Assembly: GCF_004795035.1 (NCBI RefSeq) | Contig: NZ_SSBK01000001.1 | Location: 367,011-431,010, forward strand | Direction: 5' to 3' | DNA length: 64,000 bases | Source: Streptomyces sp. A0958 | Lineage (GTDB): Bacteria > Actinomycetota > Actinomycetes > Streptomycetales > Streptomycetaceae | In this document: positions 17,266-25,445 of the stretch, one piece after another | Layout of the letters: the number at the start of each line of letters is the position of its first letter | Numbering within the stretch: position 1 is the first letter of the stretch | The notes under the pieces: model-generated | What the model was told of the DNA's origin: nothing | The model's input: only the letters and a program-made list of their open reading frames with translations | The model's database searches: none | Made by a program: the position numbers and the translations under genes

Positions 17266-17281
17266 TCACTCGCGCGAGTGA
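17266..17281. promoter_or_regulatory. Perfect 16 bp palindrome upstream of the HTH gene
   Basis: TCACTCGCGCGAGTGA is its own reverse complement. It sits about 140 bases upstream of the minus-strand HTH gene, in an otherwise geneless 285-base stretch (17128-17412). A dimeric repressor operator is the simplest reading. Confidence 0.5.
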
Positions 17282-17412
17282 TGCAGGTCAGAGCGGGGTG
17301 GGGTGGGGTTGGGTCTGGTTCTTTCCCGGGTTCTTTAAAAGCCTTTCTTACGTCGTGGAGGACCGCGACCCGGTGGCCCGGGACGCGGCCGGCCGCGACG
17401 CGGAGGGGTCCG

Positions 17413-17838
17413 TCACGGTACGAGGTCGAGCTCGGCCCACACCGTTTTACGGGGTACCGGTCCCTCCACGACGCCCCAGCGGTCCGCCAGCGCCTCGACG
17501 ATGAGCAGACCGCGCCCGCTTTCCGCGTACGGACCCGGGGAGTCGGGCACGGGCAGCCGGTCGCCCCGGGTGTCGGTCAGCTCGATCCGCAGCCGGGACC
17601 CGTCACTCACGGTGAGACTCAACCGGAAGTCCCGGCCCGGCACGCGCCCGTGCGCGGCGGCGTTGGCGGCCAGCTCGGCCACGATGTGCGCGGCCGCTTC
17701 GGTGGGGAGCCCCCAGTCGCCCAGATGCGCCGTGGTGAGCAGCCGGGCGAGCCGTGCGCCCCGGCGCGTGGGGGAGAGCTGCACGGCGAACTCGCGGGCG
17801 GGAGCGGAAAGTTCGGCTCGGTTGATTTCTCGATTCAC
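17413..17838 (-). CDS. RsbW-like ATP-binding anti-sigma/serine kinase protein
   Basis: A 141-residue HATPase_c_2 protein. The N box is AELAANAAAHGRV near residue 60, the G1 box ELTDTRGDRLP and the G2 box ESGRGLLIVEALADRWG. These bind ATP in anti-sigma factor kinases such as RsbW/SpoIIAB. Streptomycetes carry dozens, often next to XRE-DUF5753 and DUF397 genes, as here. The partner (sigma factor, STAS antagonist or neither) cannot be read from sequence. By position near tuf it could correspond to S. coelicolor RsfA (SCO4677), but this is from memory and unverified. It is divergent from 18002. Confidence 0.85.
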   Translation of the reverse strand: MNREINRAELSAPAREFAVQLSPTRRGARLARLLTTAHLGDWGLPTEAAAHIVAELAANAAAHGRVPGRDFRLSLTVSDGSRLRIELTDTRGDRLPVPDSPGPYAESGRGLLIVEALADRWGVVEGPVPRKTVWAELDLVP

Positions 17839-17864
17839 GTCACTCAGGGTGGCCGCGCGTGCGT

Positions 17865-17926
17865 ACCGTGCACGGTGACTCGGCGCTTACGTACGGTCAT
17901 TGTCCCGAGCTTGTCCAGCGTTGTCC
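17865..17926 (+). promoter_or_regulatory. Palindrome plus three phased TTGTCC direct repeats
   Basis: ACCGTGCACGGT (17865-17876) is a perfect 12 bp palindrome. Beyond it, TTGTCC occurs at 17900, 17911 and 17921, spaced 11 and 10 bases, close to one helical turn. All lie in the 163-base divergent gap between the RsbW-like and XRE genes. Phased direct repeats suit head-to-tail binding by a regulator, perhaps the adjacent XRE protein. Confidence 0.5.
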
Positions 17927-18001
17927 CTGCTGTACGGGGTGACGGCCGGGGGACGTAGAGGGTTGAGGAAGAACGGCACGCGGCGCGGAAGCGGGGCACG
18001 G

Positions 18002-18883
18002 ATGAGTGTGGACGAGATCGGTACGGAGTGGCAGGCCGACGCCGGGGCGGACGAACCGGGCTGGGACGTCGACCCCGACGACGAGTCGGGCGTCGCGGTG
18101 ATCGCTGCGGTGGGGCGCCAGCTCAGGGCGTGGCGGGAGGCGGCGGGCCTGACGGCCGCCGAGTTGGGGGCCGCGATGGGGTACGGCGAGAACCTGATCT
18201 ACAAGGTGGAGGGCGGCCGGCGCATCCCCCGCCCGGAGTTCCTGGACAAGGCGGATGAGGTGTGCGGGGCGGGCGGGAAGATCGCCGCGATGAAGCAGGA
18301 CCTGGCGGCTGTGCGGTACCCGAAGAAGGTGCGGGACCTGGCGAAGCTGGAGGCGAAGGCGGTTGAGCTGTCGGCGTACGGCAGCCACAACCTCCATGGC
18401 CTGTTGCAGACGGAGGAGTACGCGCGGGCTCTGTTCGGGATGCGGCGGCCCGCCTTCTCGTCGGACGAGGTGGAGCGGCTGGTTGCTGCTCGTATGGCCC
18501 GGAAGTCCATCTACAGCCGCTCACCTGGGCCGGAACTCAGCTTTGTGCAGGAAGAGGCAACGCTGCGGCGCCCCATCGGGGGCAGAATGGTGCTGCGACG
18601 TCAGCTCGAATACCTTCTGGAGGTAGGGGAGTTGAGGAACGTCGAGATCCAGGTGATGCCGACCAGCCGCGAGGACCATGCGGGAATGAGCGGCGAGATG
18701 GAGGTGCTGAAGTTCAGGGACGGTTCGGCGGTGGGGCGCTCTGAAGGCGAGTTCGGCAGCCGCCCGGTCGCTGACCCGAAGCATGTGCGCATCATCGAGT
18801 TGCGACATGGCATCATCCGGGCACAGGCTCTCACACCTCGGGAGTCGCGGGCCTTCATCGAGCACGCACTGGGAGAGACATGA
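18002..18883 (+). CDS. XRE-family regulator with DUF5753 domain (WhiJ-like)
   Basis: A 293-residue protein. After an acidic N-terminus, the helix-turn-helix spans about residues 38-90 (GRQLRAWREAAGLTAAELGA; GENLIYKVEGGRR). The DUF5753 ligand-like domain fills about 105-285 (SYGSHNLHGLLQTEEYA-like segment, VMPTSREDHAGMSG). The ATG at 18002 follows a weak purine run; the open frame begins earlier without a ribosome site. It overlaps the DUF397 gene by four bases (ATGA). WhiJ-type proteins in Streptomyces act with a small BldB/AbaA-like DUF397 partner to control development or antibiotic production. Confidence 0.88.
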   Translation: MSVDEIGTEWQADAGADEPGWDVDPDDESGVAVIAAVGRQLRAWREAAGLTAAELGAAMGYGENLIYKVEGGRRIPRPEFLDKADEVCGAGGKIAAMKQDLAAVRYPKKVRDLAKLEAKAVELSAYGSHNLHGLLQTEEYARALFGMRRPAFSSDEVERLVAARMARKSIYSRSPGPELSFVQEEATLRRPIGGRMVLRRQLEYLLEVGELRNVEIQVMPTSREDHAGMSGEMEVLKFRDGSAVGRSEGEFGSRPVADPKHVRIIELRHGIIRAQALTPRESRAFIEHALGET

Positions 18884-19089
18884 TCACCAAGGACTCTGGC
18901 GGCGACACTTCTCGGCTGGAGTGGTTCAAGAGCAGCTACAGCGACAGCGGCAACAGCAACGAATGCGTGGAGGTCGCGGCTGCGCCCGGCTCCGTGCGCG
19001 TCCGTGACTCGAAGGACCTGTCCGTGCCGCAGCTCGCCTTCGGAACGGCCGCGTGGGCGGGCTTCGTTTTGTACGCCGCCGGGCGCTGA
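18880..19089 (+). CDS. DUF397 protein (BldB/AbaA-like partner)
   Basis: 69 residues, containing the family signature LEWFKSSYSDSGNSNECVEV at residues 13-32 and VRVRDSKD further on. DUF397 proteins are small partners of WhiJ-like regulators. The ATGA overlap with the gene before indicates coupled translation and supports function as a pair. Confidence 0.9.
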   Translation: MITKDSGGDTSRLEWFKSSYSDSGNSNECVEVAAAPGSVRVRDSKDLSVPQLAFGTAAWAGFVLYAAGR

Positions 19090-19209
19090 TCAGTAGTAGG
19101 TGCGCCCCGCCGTGCATCGGGCCCGCGCCACGGCCCCGGGCGGGCGGGGCCGGCCCTTCCGGAAGAGCGCGGGGCTGGGCCGCTGATCAGCTCGACGCTC
19201 GCCCGGCAG

Positions 19210-19226
19210 CGTGCGAGAATCGCACG
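19210..19226. promoter_or_regulatory. 17 bp inverted repeat abutting the XRE-peptidase start
   Basis: CGTGCGA-GAA-TCGCACG has perfect 7 bp arms and ends one base before the ATG at 19228. No Shine-Dalgarno precedes that ATG. A leaderless transcript with an operator over its promoter and start is plausible, as is common for autoregulated XRE antitoxin-type genes. Confidence 0.55.
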
Positions 19227-19227
19227 T

Positions 19228-20370
19228 ATGGCTAGCATCGACGCACGCACGCTTGGTGAGCGCATCCGAGATGCCCGTAAACGTATGGGTATGAGCCAAG
19301 AGGAACTTGGTCAGATGGTGGGCATCGAGCGCACGGCGGTGAACAAGATCGAGGGGGGCGTCCGCAGAGTCACGGCGTTGGAGCTGTCCGATATCGCCTC
19401 CGCGCTCGGTGTTCGCATGTTCACGTTCTTCGAGGAGCCTGTCCCGGCGCTTGTCTCGCACAGGTCCAGTCAGGGCCTGGACACTGTCGACTCGCAGATC
19501 GACACGCTTCTTGCGAACCTTGCCGGCGAGGTCGAGTTCATCGATGCGTTGGGCGTTCAGGAACTCGGCCTTGATGCTGCTGACGTAGTCGCTCAAGCCG
19601 ACATCAGGGCGCCTTCGACGAACTCCGACGCCGAAGCGCTGGCCGCGAGAGCACGTGCACTGATGGAGCTTTCGGCGGACGAACCGATTTGTCGGCTCTC
19701 CGACAAGGCCGCGGCCCTCGGGCTCCTGGCCTTTTCTCGCGACATCGGAGAGGACACCGCCGACGCCGGGACGATCCTGTTGCGCCGTGGCGGGGTCAGT
19801 CTCGTCAACAGCCACATGCAAGTCGGTCGCAGACGACTGGCGCTTGCGCATGAACTCGGCCACTACCTCATTGCAGACGACTACACCGTGGACTGGCGAG
19901 TCTCCGCGCATTCTGGCGGTGACGATCCGATGGAGTCGCGCCTTGATCGGTTTGCGCGCGCCCTTCTCCTGCCTCGGACGGCGGTCTGCCGGGAATGGCT
20001 AAAGAAGGTTGCGCAGCATGAGGAGCGCAGTGCGGCCATCTTGCTGGCCAGCGAATACCGCGTCGATATGGCCACCCTGGCGACACGGCTGAGGGAGCTG
20101 GACCTGGCTGACGGTGAGACGAGCCGTTCGGTGCGCGAATTCCGCACAACCCGGACCGATATCATCGAGCTGAATCTGAACGTGCCCATCGAGGAACTGG
20201 AGGGTACATCAATTCCTCGCGATTTCGCGCGGGCAGTACTGCGGCTGGTGCGTGACGAACGGATCAGTCGCGACCGGGCTCTCGAATTGCTGCAAGGTAC
20301 TTTCAATGAGGCGGATCTGCCGCGACATCGCGTGCGGCGGCCCGACGAGATCTGGCGGTTCGTTTCGTGA
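19228..20370 (+). CDS. XRE HTH-ImmA/IrrE (peptidase M78) regulator
   Basis: A 380-residue two-domain protein. The N-terminal XRE helix-turn-helix is at residues 8-65 (LGERIRDARKRMGMSQEELG; TAVNKIEGGVRRV). The C-terminal metallopeptidase has HELGH at 208-212 and a third-ligand region ESRLDRFARALLLP (E236). ImmA/IrrE proteases cleave repressors after a stress signal; a fused HTH suggests a self-controlled DNA-binding protease. Its stop overlaps the start of the PIN-domain gene (GTGA), so the two are translationally coupled. Base composition is less GC-rich than the neighbours, suggesting transfer. Confidence in domains is high, in role low. Confidence 0.88.
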   Translation: MASIDARTLGERIRDARKRMGMSQEELGQMVGIERTAVNKIEGGVRRVTALELSDIASALGVRMFTFFEEPVPALVSHRSSQGLDTVDSQIDTLLANLAGEVEFIDALGVQELGLDAADVVAQADIRAPSTNSDAEALAARARALMELSADEPICRLSDKAAALGLLAFSRDIGEDTADAGTILLRRGGVSLVNSHMQVGRRRLALAHELGHYLIADDYTVDWRVSAHSGGDDPMESRLDRFARALLLPRTAVCREWLKKVAQHEERSAAILLASEYRVDMATLATRLRELDLADGETSRSVREFRTTRTDIIELNLNVPIEELEGTSIPRDFARAVLRLVRDERISRDRALELLQGTFNEADLPRHRVRRPDEIWRFVS

Positions 20371-20921
20371 CAGTGCCCGAAGACGCCTGGGTGTTCGACA
20401 CGGGCCCCTTGCGCCACTTCGCCGCCCAGGGGTGGTTGGGCGTCTTACGGTTCCTCGCAGGGGATCGGCGCGTGTACATTCCGAGCGCCGTTGAGCGCGA
20501 ACTCTACAATGCCGCCGACCAAATACCTGCTGTGCGGCAGGTGGTCGAGGCCGACTGGATTCACGTCCACTCATCGGAATCCATGGAATATGTGGGGGCG
20601 TTCTCCCGTTACCACGACCGACTGGTCGCCGGTGGTAAGAACGTTGGCGAATGTGAAGTTCTTGCCATGGGGAAAATCTACGGTTGTGAAATCGTGGTGG
20701 ACGATGCTGCCCCGCGTCGGATCGCGGAAGAGGAGGGGATCAGAGTCACGGCGACCGTCCCTATTCTGTGCGATGCAATTCGTGAGCAAAAACTAACGAC
20801 AGTCATGGTTGAAGAGCTTGCCGATAACCTCCTTGAGGGGAAGTACTATCTGCCTTTCGGGTCAGGTGGCTTCCGGCAGCACGTGCTGGAGCATGGCCTC
20901 TTGGATTACGGCGAACTCTGA
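20367..20921 (+). CDS. PIN-domain putative ribonuclease
   Basis: 184 residues, GTG start overlapping the preceding stop. The fold is PIN-like: D11 in FDTGPLRHF, an acidic residue in SAVERELYN (E43 or E45), E95 in NVGECEVLA, and D112-D113 in VVDDAAPRRIA. This matches the acidic metal-binding set of PIN RNases, closest to DUF3368-type PIN proteins. The coupling with an XRE-protease gene suggests a toxin-antitoxin or stress-response pair. The C-terminal 30 residues (GKYYLPFGSGGFRQHVLE) are an extension I cannot assign. Confidence 0.78.
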   Translation: MTVPEDAWVFDTGPLRHFAAQGWLGVLRFLAGDRRVYIPSAVERELYNAADQIPAVRQVVEADWIHVHSSESMEYVGAFSRYHDRLVAGGKNVGECEVLAMGKIYGCEIVVDDAAPRRIAEEEGIRVTATVPILCDAIREQKLTTVMVEELADNLLEGKYYLPFGSGGFRQHVLEHGLLDYGEL

Positions 20922-20993
20922 ACGGTACGCTTTCGGCCACGGTTGGCTGTCCGCGGAAGCCCATCCGGCGTCTGAGAACGAATCCGGGCCCGA

Positions 20994-21010
20994 GCCCGGT
21001 GCAACCGGGC
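20994..21010. terminator. Weak hairpin between convergent genes
   Basis: GCCCGG and CCGGGC arms with a five-base loop, lying in the 90-base gap between the PIN gene and the convergent RNA-repair gene. It is short, so it is only a tentative bidirectional terminator. Confidence 0.35.
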
Positions 21011-21011
21011 G

Positions 21012-23321
21012 TCACGCCCCCACCCGGTCCGTCCACGCCAGCGACGCCCCCTTGATCCCGCGCAGGACCTCCGCCCCGATCTCCGCCAGCCGGTGCGCCT
21101 CCGGGGGCCTCGCGCCCAGGCCGATCGCGTAGCCCGTGCGACTGCCCACCGACTGCGAGCGCGGCCAGACCCGGACGTCCGGTGCGCCCGCCTCGGACAA
21201 CGCGGTGGTGAGGGCCAGGAGGCGGCCGCGCAGGCGGCCCTCGTCGGAGGGGGCGGCTGCCGCCAGGGCCCAGGCGCGGTGCTCGGTGAGCGGGGGCGGG
21301 GCGCAGAGCCGGCCGCGCGCGTCCGCGTCCGCCGCGTCCAGGGTCTCCCACGCCCGGAACAGTTCCGCCGTGAGCAGGTCGAGGCCGGCCGGGGAGACCT
21401 GTGTCGTGCACGAGCGGACCGGGGACGTCGGCGTGTACACCGTGACCGGGTGGCCGTCCGCCGGGCCCCCGCCCACCGGGTCGCGCCAGTCCCACGCCGC
21501 CCACGTCGCGAAGAAGTCCCGGAGACCGCCCCCCTCGTGCGCGGTGCGGGCGGCGAGGAGCGCCCAGGCGATGCCGGGGAGACCGCCGCACGGGGCGGAG
21601 TCCAGGCCCCTGGCCGCCGCCCACTCCTTGACCTCCCGGGCGAGCGCGGTGAACGCCTCCCGATGCGGCTCCGCCGCCGTGAGTACCGCCTCCGCGTCGC
21701 TCACCGCGCTCAGCGCGACCGCCGCCGCCCCGCCCAGTTCCGCCCGCCGGGCCACCGCCTCGGTCGGGGGCATGGCTCCCGTCGCCACGGTGACCAGGTC
21801 CACCCGCAGGCCGTCCACGCACCAGCGCAGCCCCGGGACCCGGGCGCCCGTGACCTCGCGCAGGCCCCGCGCCTCCGGGAACGCGGCCGCGAGCCGGTCC
21901 CGTACGCCTGAGAGGTCGGGCAGCGCCGCCACCAGGTCCAGGTCCGCGCCGGGGCGTGCGCAGCCCATGCGCCGGGAGCCCACGAGGTGCACGCGCGCCC
22001 AGGGAAGCGCCGCAGCGACGCGGGCGGTTACCGCCTCGGCCGCTTGGGAAGAGCCGGCGGTTTCGGCCTCGGCTGCCGGGGAAGACCCGGCCGTTCCGGC
22101 TCCGGCTTCGCGGGAAGACCGAGCGGTTTCGGCTCCGGCCACCGGGGAAGCCGCGGCGGTTTCGGCCCCGGCCGCTTGGGAAGAGCCGGCGGTTTCGCCC
22201 CCCGCCGCCGGGGAAGCCGCGCCCAGCTCCACCCGTACCCCGTAGTGGTCGGAGACGTACAGACCGCCCGGTCCCGGCGCTTCCCCCCACAGCGTCGCCG
22301 TACGCGCTCGCAGCCGGTCCGTGCGCAGCAGCACCCGGTCCAGGCGGGAGACGCGGCCCGAGAGGGAGGAGATCGCGGCGAGGGGATTGGTGGACGGGTC
22401 GAAGGTGGGGGTGTCGTCGGCGGGGCCGTGTATCTCCGTCCACGCGTCCGCCATCGCGAGCCGGGTCTGCGGGCGGTCGCCGCCGTCGTTGAAGTCGCCG
22501 ACGAGCAGTAGCTCACCCGCCACCGACGCCAACCCCGTGGCCACATCGGCCAGTTCGGTGTCTCGGCGGACCGCGCCCTTGGGGGAGTGGTCGCTGCTGA
22601 GGTGGGTGACCGCCACCGTCACGGGGCCGTCCGCCGTCTCGACGACCGCCGCCGCCACCGCCTTGTGCGGGCCCAGCACGTGCACGGCCGCCTCGCTCAC
22701 CGGCAGGCGGCTGAGCAGCAGCAGGCCGAGGTCCGGCACGTCATGGCCGGACGGTTCGGTGGCGAGCGTGTAGCCCTCGCGTATCCAGTCGCAGGCCAGC
22801 AGCAGCGTGAGCAGCGCGGGCTCCACCTCCTGGAGCGCGATGACGTCCGCGTCCGCCGCGCGCAGAGCCTCGGTGAGCAGGGGGCGGCGGCGGGCGGTGT
22901 CGATGCGGTCGCTGTCGTAGCGGTCCCAGAGCGTGTTCCAGGTGAGGACCGTCAGCGGACCGGGCGGGCCGGGCGGGCCGGGTGTCCGCGCCGGCGCCGG
23001 TTCCCAGGTGCCGGTCGCGGGGGAGTACGTGTGCGGGGTGCGGGCCGTGAAGTACGGGGGCGGGAGGCGGCGCGACTCCCTTATCCGGCCCGCGTCCGTC
23101 GCGTCGATGCGGTCCGTGCCCGTGGCCCGGTCCCAGACCAGCTCACCGTCCGCCTCGAAGAAGAGGACCCGGTGCCAGGGGATGTCGCCGCCCGGCGTGA
23201 ACCGGTCCAGCGGCACCCGCTTCGGCTCCCGGCCGCGCTGCGCCACGCCCAGCACGAAGCGTGCCGGGTCGAAGCGGGCGTCCCAGCGGACCCGGTGGTA
23301 GATCTCCTCGCTCGTGCGCAT
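21012..23321 (-). CDS. RNA repair protein: MJ1316 - EEP nuclease/phosphatase - nucleotidyltransferase fusion
   Basis: 769 residues with three domains. Residues 1-75 resemble MJ1316/DUF504 (HRVRWDARFDPARFVLG; PWHRVLFFEADGELVWDR), proposed to recognise cyclic-phosphate RNA ends. Residues 122-366 are an endonuclease/exonuclease/phosphatase domain (TWNTLW, N129; LQEVE, E165; H240; GDFND, D276/N278; SDH, D358/H359). After a repeat linker (370-434), residues 440-769 are a poly(A)-polymerase-like nucleotidyltransferase with GS 448-449, D460, D462 and D508. The predicted role is end-processing and extension or resealing of damaged RNA. ATG 23321 shares one base with the stop of the ligase-kinase gene (TGATG). 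Confidence 0.82.
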   Translation of the reverse strand: MRTSEEIYHRVRWDARFDPARFVLGVAQRGREPKRVPLDRFTPGGDIPWHRVLFFEADGELVWDRATGTDRIDATDAGRIRESRRLPPPYFTARTPHTYSPATGTWEPAPARTPGPPGPPGPLTVLTWNTLWDRYDSDRIDTARRRPLLTEALRAADADVIALQEVEPALLTLLLACDWIREGYTLATEPSGHDVPDLGLLLLSRLPVSEAAVHVLGPHKAVAAAVVETADGPVTVAVTHLSSDHSPKGAVRRDTELADVATGLASVAGELLLVGDFNDGGDRPQTRLAMADAWTEIHGPADDTPTFDPSTNPLAAISSLSGRVSRLDRVLLRTDRLRARTATLWGEAPGPGGLYVSDHYGVRVELGAASPAAGGETAGSSQAAGAETAAASPVAGAETARSSREAGAGTAGSSPAAEAETAGSSQAAEAVTARVAAALPWARVHLVGSRRMGCARPGADLDLVAALPDLSGVRDRLAAAFPEARGLREVTGARVPGLRWCVDGLRVDLVTVATGAMPPTEAVARRAELGGAAAVALSAVSDAEAVLTAAEPHREAFTALAREVKEWAAARGLDSAPCGGLPGIAWALLAARTAHEGGGLRDFFATWAAWDWRDPVGGGPADGHPVTVYTPTSPVRSCTTQVSPAGLDLLTAELFRAWETLDAADADARGRLCAPPPLTEHRAWALAAAAPSDEGRLRGRLLALTTALSEAGAPDVRVWPRSQSVGSRTGYAIGLGARPPEAHRLAEIGAEVLRGIKGASLAWTDRVGA
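22021..22218. repeat. Six tandem 33 bp repeats encoding an 11-residue linker motif
   Basis: Within the RNA-repair gene, six in-frame copies of about 33 bp encode units such as SSQAAGAETAA, ASPVAGAETAR and SSPAAEAETAG. They sit between the EEP and nucleotidyltransferase domains, where a flexible tether is expected. Copy number is likely variable between strains. Confidence 0.8.
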
Positions 23322-25009
23322 CAGGCCCGGTCCTCCACGGTTCCGCTGGTGCCGATGTACCAGGTGCGGTGCGCCTGGCCGGGGTACGGCGGGACGAACC
23401 GGTGCAGCTGGGACGCCAGCACCTGCGGGGGTACGGGGTGCTCGCGCCGCCCGTTGCGCGCGGTCAGTTCGTCCTCGCCGATCCACGCCACGGCGTGGGT
23501 GACGAGAGCGTCGCGACGGCGGGCGACCGCGTGGACCAGGGAGCGCTGGCGTGGGTTGAGCGAGGTGGCGTCCCAGACCACCGTCGCGCCCGGGACGAGT
23601 GCGGCGTCCAGGCGGTCCAGGCCCTCGCGCAGGACGTCCTCGTTGGCGCTCTGGTCGGCGCGCGAACCCCTCGCCAGGCGCAGATCGTCCAGGGTTATAC
23701 AGGTGGCGGTGCCCGGCAGGCCCCGGCCGAAGGTGCTCTTGCCGCTGCCCGAGGGGCCGGCCAGCTGGATCAGGCGGGGGAAGTCCCCGGACCGCCACCG
23801 CCAGGTCGCGGCGACCGCCTCGTCGGCGGAGGTGATGCGGCCCAGCGCGTACGCCTCGCGGGCCTGCGCCAGGCAGCGGGCCCCGGCCTCGGGCGCGAGA
23901 TCGGTGAAGGCCTCGCTCAGGCCGGCCGGTTCCCGTACCTCCTCCGCGTGCAGGGCCGACCACTCGACCTGCTCCCGCGCCTCGGGGGTGTCCGCCAGCA
24001 CCCCGGACAGTGCGTGCAGGACGCTCAGGTCGGCGGCGAGCGCCATCCGGGCCAGACCGGCCCGCCGCTCCTCGTCCGGGTAGGGGCGGTGCAGGGCGGG
24101 GTACAGCCCGACGAGGTCCGCGACGCGGCGGGCGAGCGGCATGCCGAGGGGGCCGGCGAGCGCGGGGGCGAGGGTGGTGCGGCGGGTGTCGTGCAGCAGC
24201 GCGGCGAGGACACCGGCGAGCCGGTCGTCGCCGCCGCGGCCCAGCGCGTCGAGGGCGTCGGCGGTGGCGTGCGCGGCGGGGGCATCGCCGGGGCCCGTGG
24301 CGGCGACCCCGTCGCCGGGGCCCGCGCCGACGGACGTGGCCAGGGCCGCCGGGTCGACGGGGGCGCCGGAGCGTACGGCCCACAGGGCGGCGGCCGGTCC
24401 GAGGCCGTTCTCCACGACCTCCGCGTGCATCCAGTGGGTGTCCGTCGCCACATGCCCGGGGCGCACCCACTTGCCCACCCGGCGCCCGAACACGACGGCC
24501 GGAAAGCTCTCGACGGGGCGCACCACGTACCCCTCCTGCCGCCCCGTATCCAGCTTCAGCGCGCGCAGCGCCTTCGCGTCGAACACCCCGCGCCACAGCA
24601 CCGGAGGCGCCGGGACGCCCAGGTCGCGCAGGAACGCCACGGTCCGGTCCCAGTCCAGGCACCGGTCGCCGTCCCAGACGGAGAAGCCGTAGAAGTGGCT
24701 CTCCAGCGAGTCGTACGCGAGGGAGTGCCGGGCGAACATGTTCTCGCCGCAGATCCGCCACCCCTGCGGGATGCGGGCGCCGATCCGGGCCTGGAGGGCC
24801 TTCACCCAGGTGCGGGAAGGGTGGTGCGCGGAGTCGAGGGAGCGGGCGTGCAGCCCGTCGGCGTACAGCGTGGTGTTCTCGCCGTCCAGCTTCTCGGTGA
24901 CCACGACCTCCGCGCCGGTCAGCGCGGCGAGGTCCGTCATCCGTACGTCGTCCGAGGTGGCCCCGGGGGACCAGGGCAGATGGGAGGTCCGCGGATAGTG
25001 CGTACGCAT
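23321..25009 (-). CDS. RNA ligase - P-loop kinase fusion
   Basis: 562 residues from ATG 25009, chosen because GGGGG lies seven bases upstream; an earlier in-frame ATG at 25048 lacks a site. Residues about 1-190 form an RNA-ligase nucleotidyltransferase domain with the adenylation motif EKLDGEN (K40) and CGENMFARHS downstream. A helical middle region has HD-like features (VLAALLHDTRR). Residues about 414-562 are an AAA/PNK-like kinase with Walker A GPSGSGKST (K424) and VVWDATSLNPRQRS. It would phosphorylate 5'-OH ends and seal RNA. It is transcribed first, directly coupled to the MJ1316-EEP-nucleotidyltransferase gene. Confidence 0.84.
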   Translation of the reverse strand: MRTHYPRTSHLPWSPGATSDDVRMTDLAALTGAEVVVTEKLDGENTTLYADGLHARSLDSAHHPSRTWVKALQARIGARIPQGWRICGENMFARHSLAYDSLESHFYGFSVWDGDRCLDWDRTVAFLRDLGVPAPPVLWRGVFDAKALRALKLDTGRQEGYVVRPVESFPAVVFGRRVGKWVRPGHVATDTHWMHAEVVENGLGPAAALWAVRSGAPVDPAALATSVGAGPGDGVAATGPGDAPAAHATADALDALGRGGDDRLAGVLAALLHDTRRTTLAPALAGPLGMPLARRVADLVGLYPALHRPYPDEERRAGLARMALAADLSVLHALSGVLADTPEAREQVEWSALHAEEVREPAGLSEAFTDLAPEAGARCLAQAREAYALGRITSADEAVAATWRWRSGDFPRLIQLAGPSGSGKSTFGRGLPGTATCITLDDLRLARGSRADQSANEDVLREGLDRLDAALVPGATVVWDATSLNPRQRSLVHAVARRRDALVTHAVAWIGEDELTARNGRREHPVPPQVLASQLHRFVPPYPGQAHRTWYIGTSGTVEDRA

Positions 25010-25119
25010 ATCTGTGCCCCCGTGACGACGCCGTGCCAGGCCGGTCACTGTAGGGGCGGGGGCGGGGAGCGCTCGACCGAATATGCGGTACGGGGAGGGG
25101 GGCCGGGGCCTGCCCGCGT

Positions 25120-25147
25120 TTGACCAGCCACTCGGGAGGGGTAAGAT
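25120..25147 (+). promoter_or_regulatory. S10 operon promoter
   Basis: TTGACC (25120-25125), 16-base spacer, TAAGAT (25142-25147). It leaves a leader of about 350 bases before rpsJ, which has several GC-rich stems (for example 25335-25365) but no supported gene. A second weaker candidate pair lies at 25159-25189. Confidence 0.6.
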
Positions 25148-25420
25148 CCCCGGCCCAATTGGCCAGGCTCATGACCCGTGTGGCACACTGGCCAGGTTGC
25201 TCGGTTGAGTGTCAATGCTGCGCGCCTCCCGCCGGGAGGACCGGAAGCGAGTCCCACAGTACTCGTCGGCCCCATGCGGGCCGGACGTACGGGAATCTTT
25301 CGGGAAGCGTAAGTGGGGCACCGGCCAGGCACCCGGTGGGGTTTCACCCCCGGCAGCGCGGTCCTTGGCCCGCACCCCCTTGGTTGGGAAATCCTTCGGG
25401 ACTTCTACGTAGAGGGGATG

Positions 25421-25445
25421 CGACACGCCCGACCGCGTGGGTCGG
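25421..25445 (+). promoter_or_regulatory. Leader hairpin block shared with rpsL leader
   Basis: 24/25 identical to 11567-11591, with the same CCGACC/GGTCGG stem. It ends 62 bases before rpsJ. The mismatch (A to G at position 7) lies outside the hairpin. Confidence 0.7.

Noticed and set aside
16030..17958. 642-residue plus-strand frame over the HTH pseudogene and RsbW-like gene
   Set aside because: Antisense shadow; product is Gly/Arg/Val-rich and runs through the tuf terminator.
21093..25123. Several plus-strand frames (272-620 residues) across the RNA-repair cassette
   Set aside because: The minus-strand frames have clear catalytic motifs; these have none.
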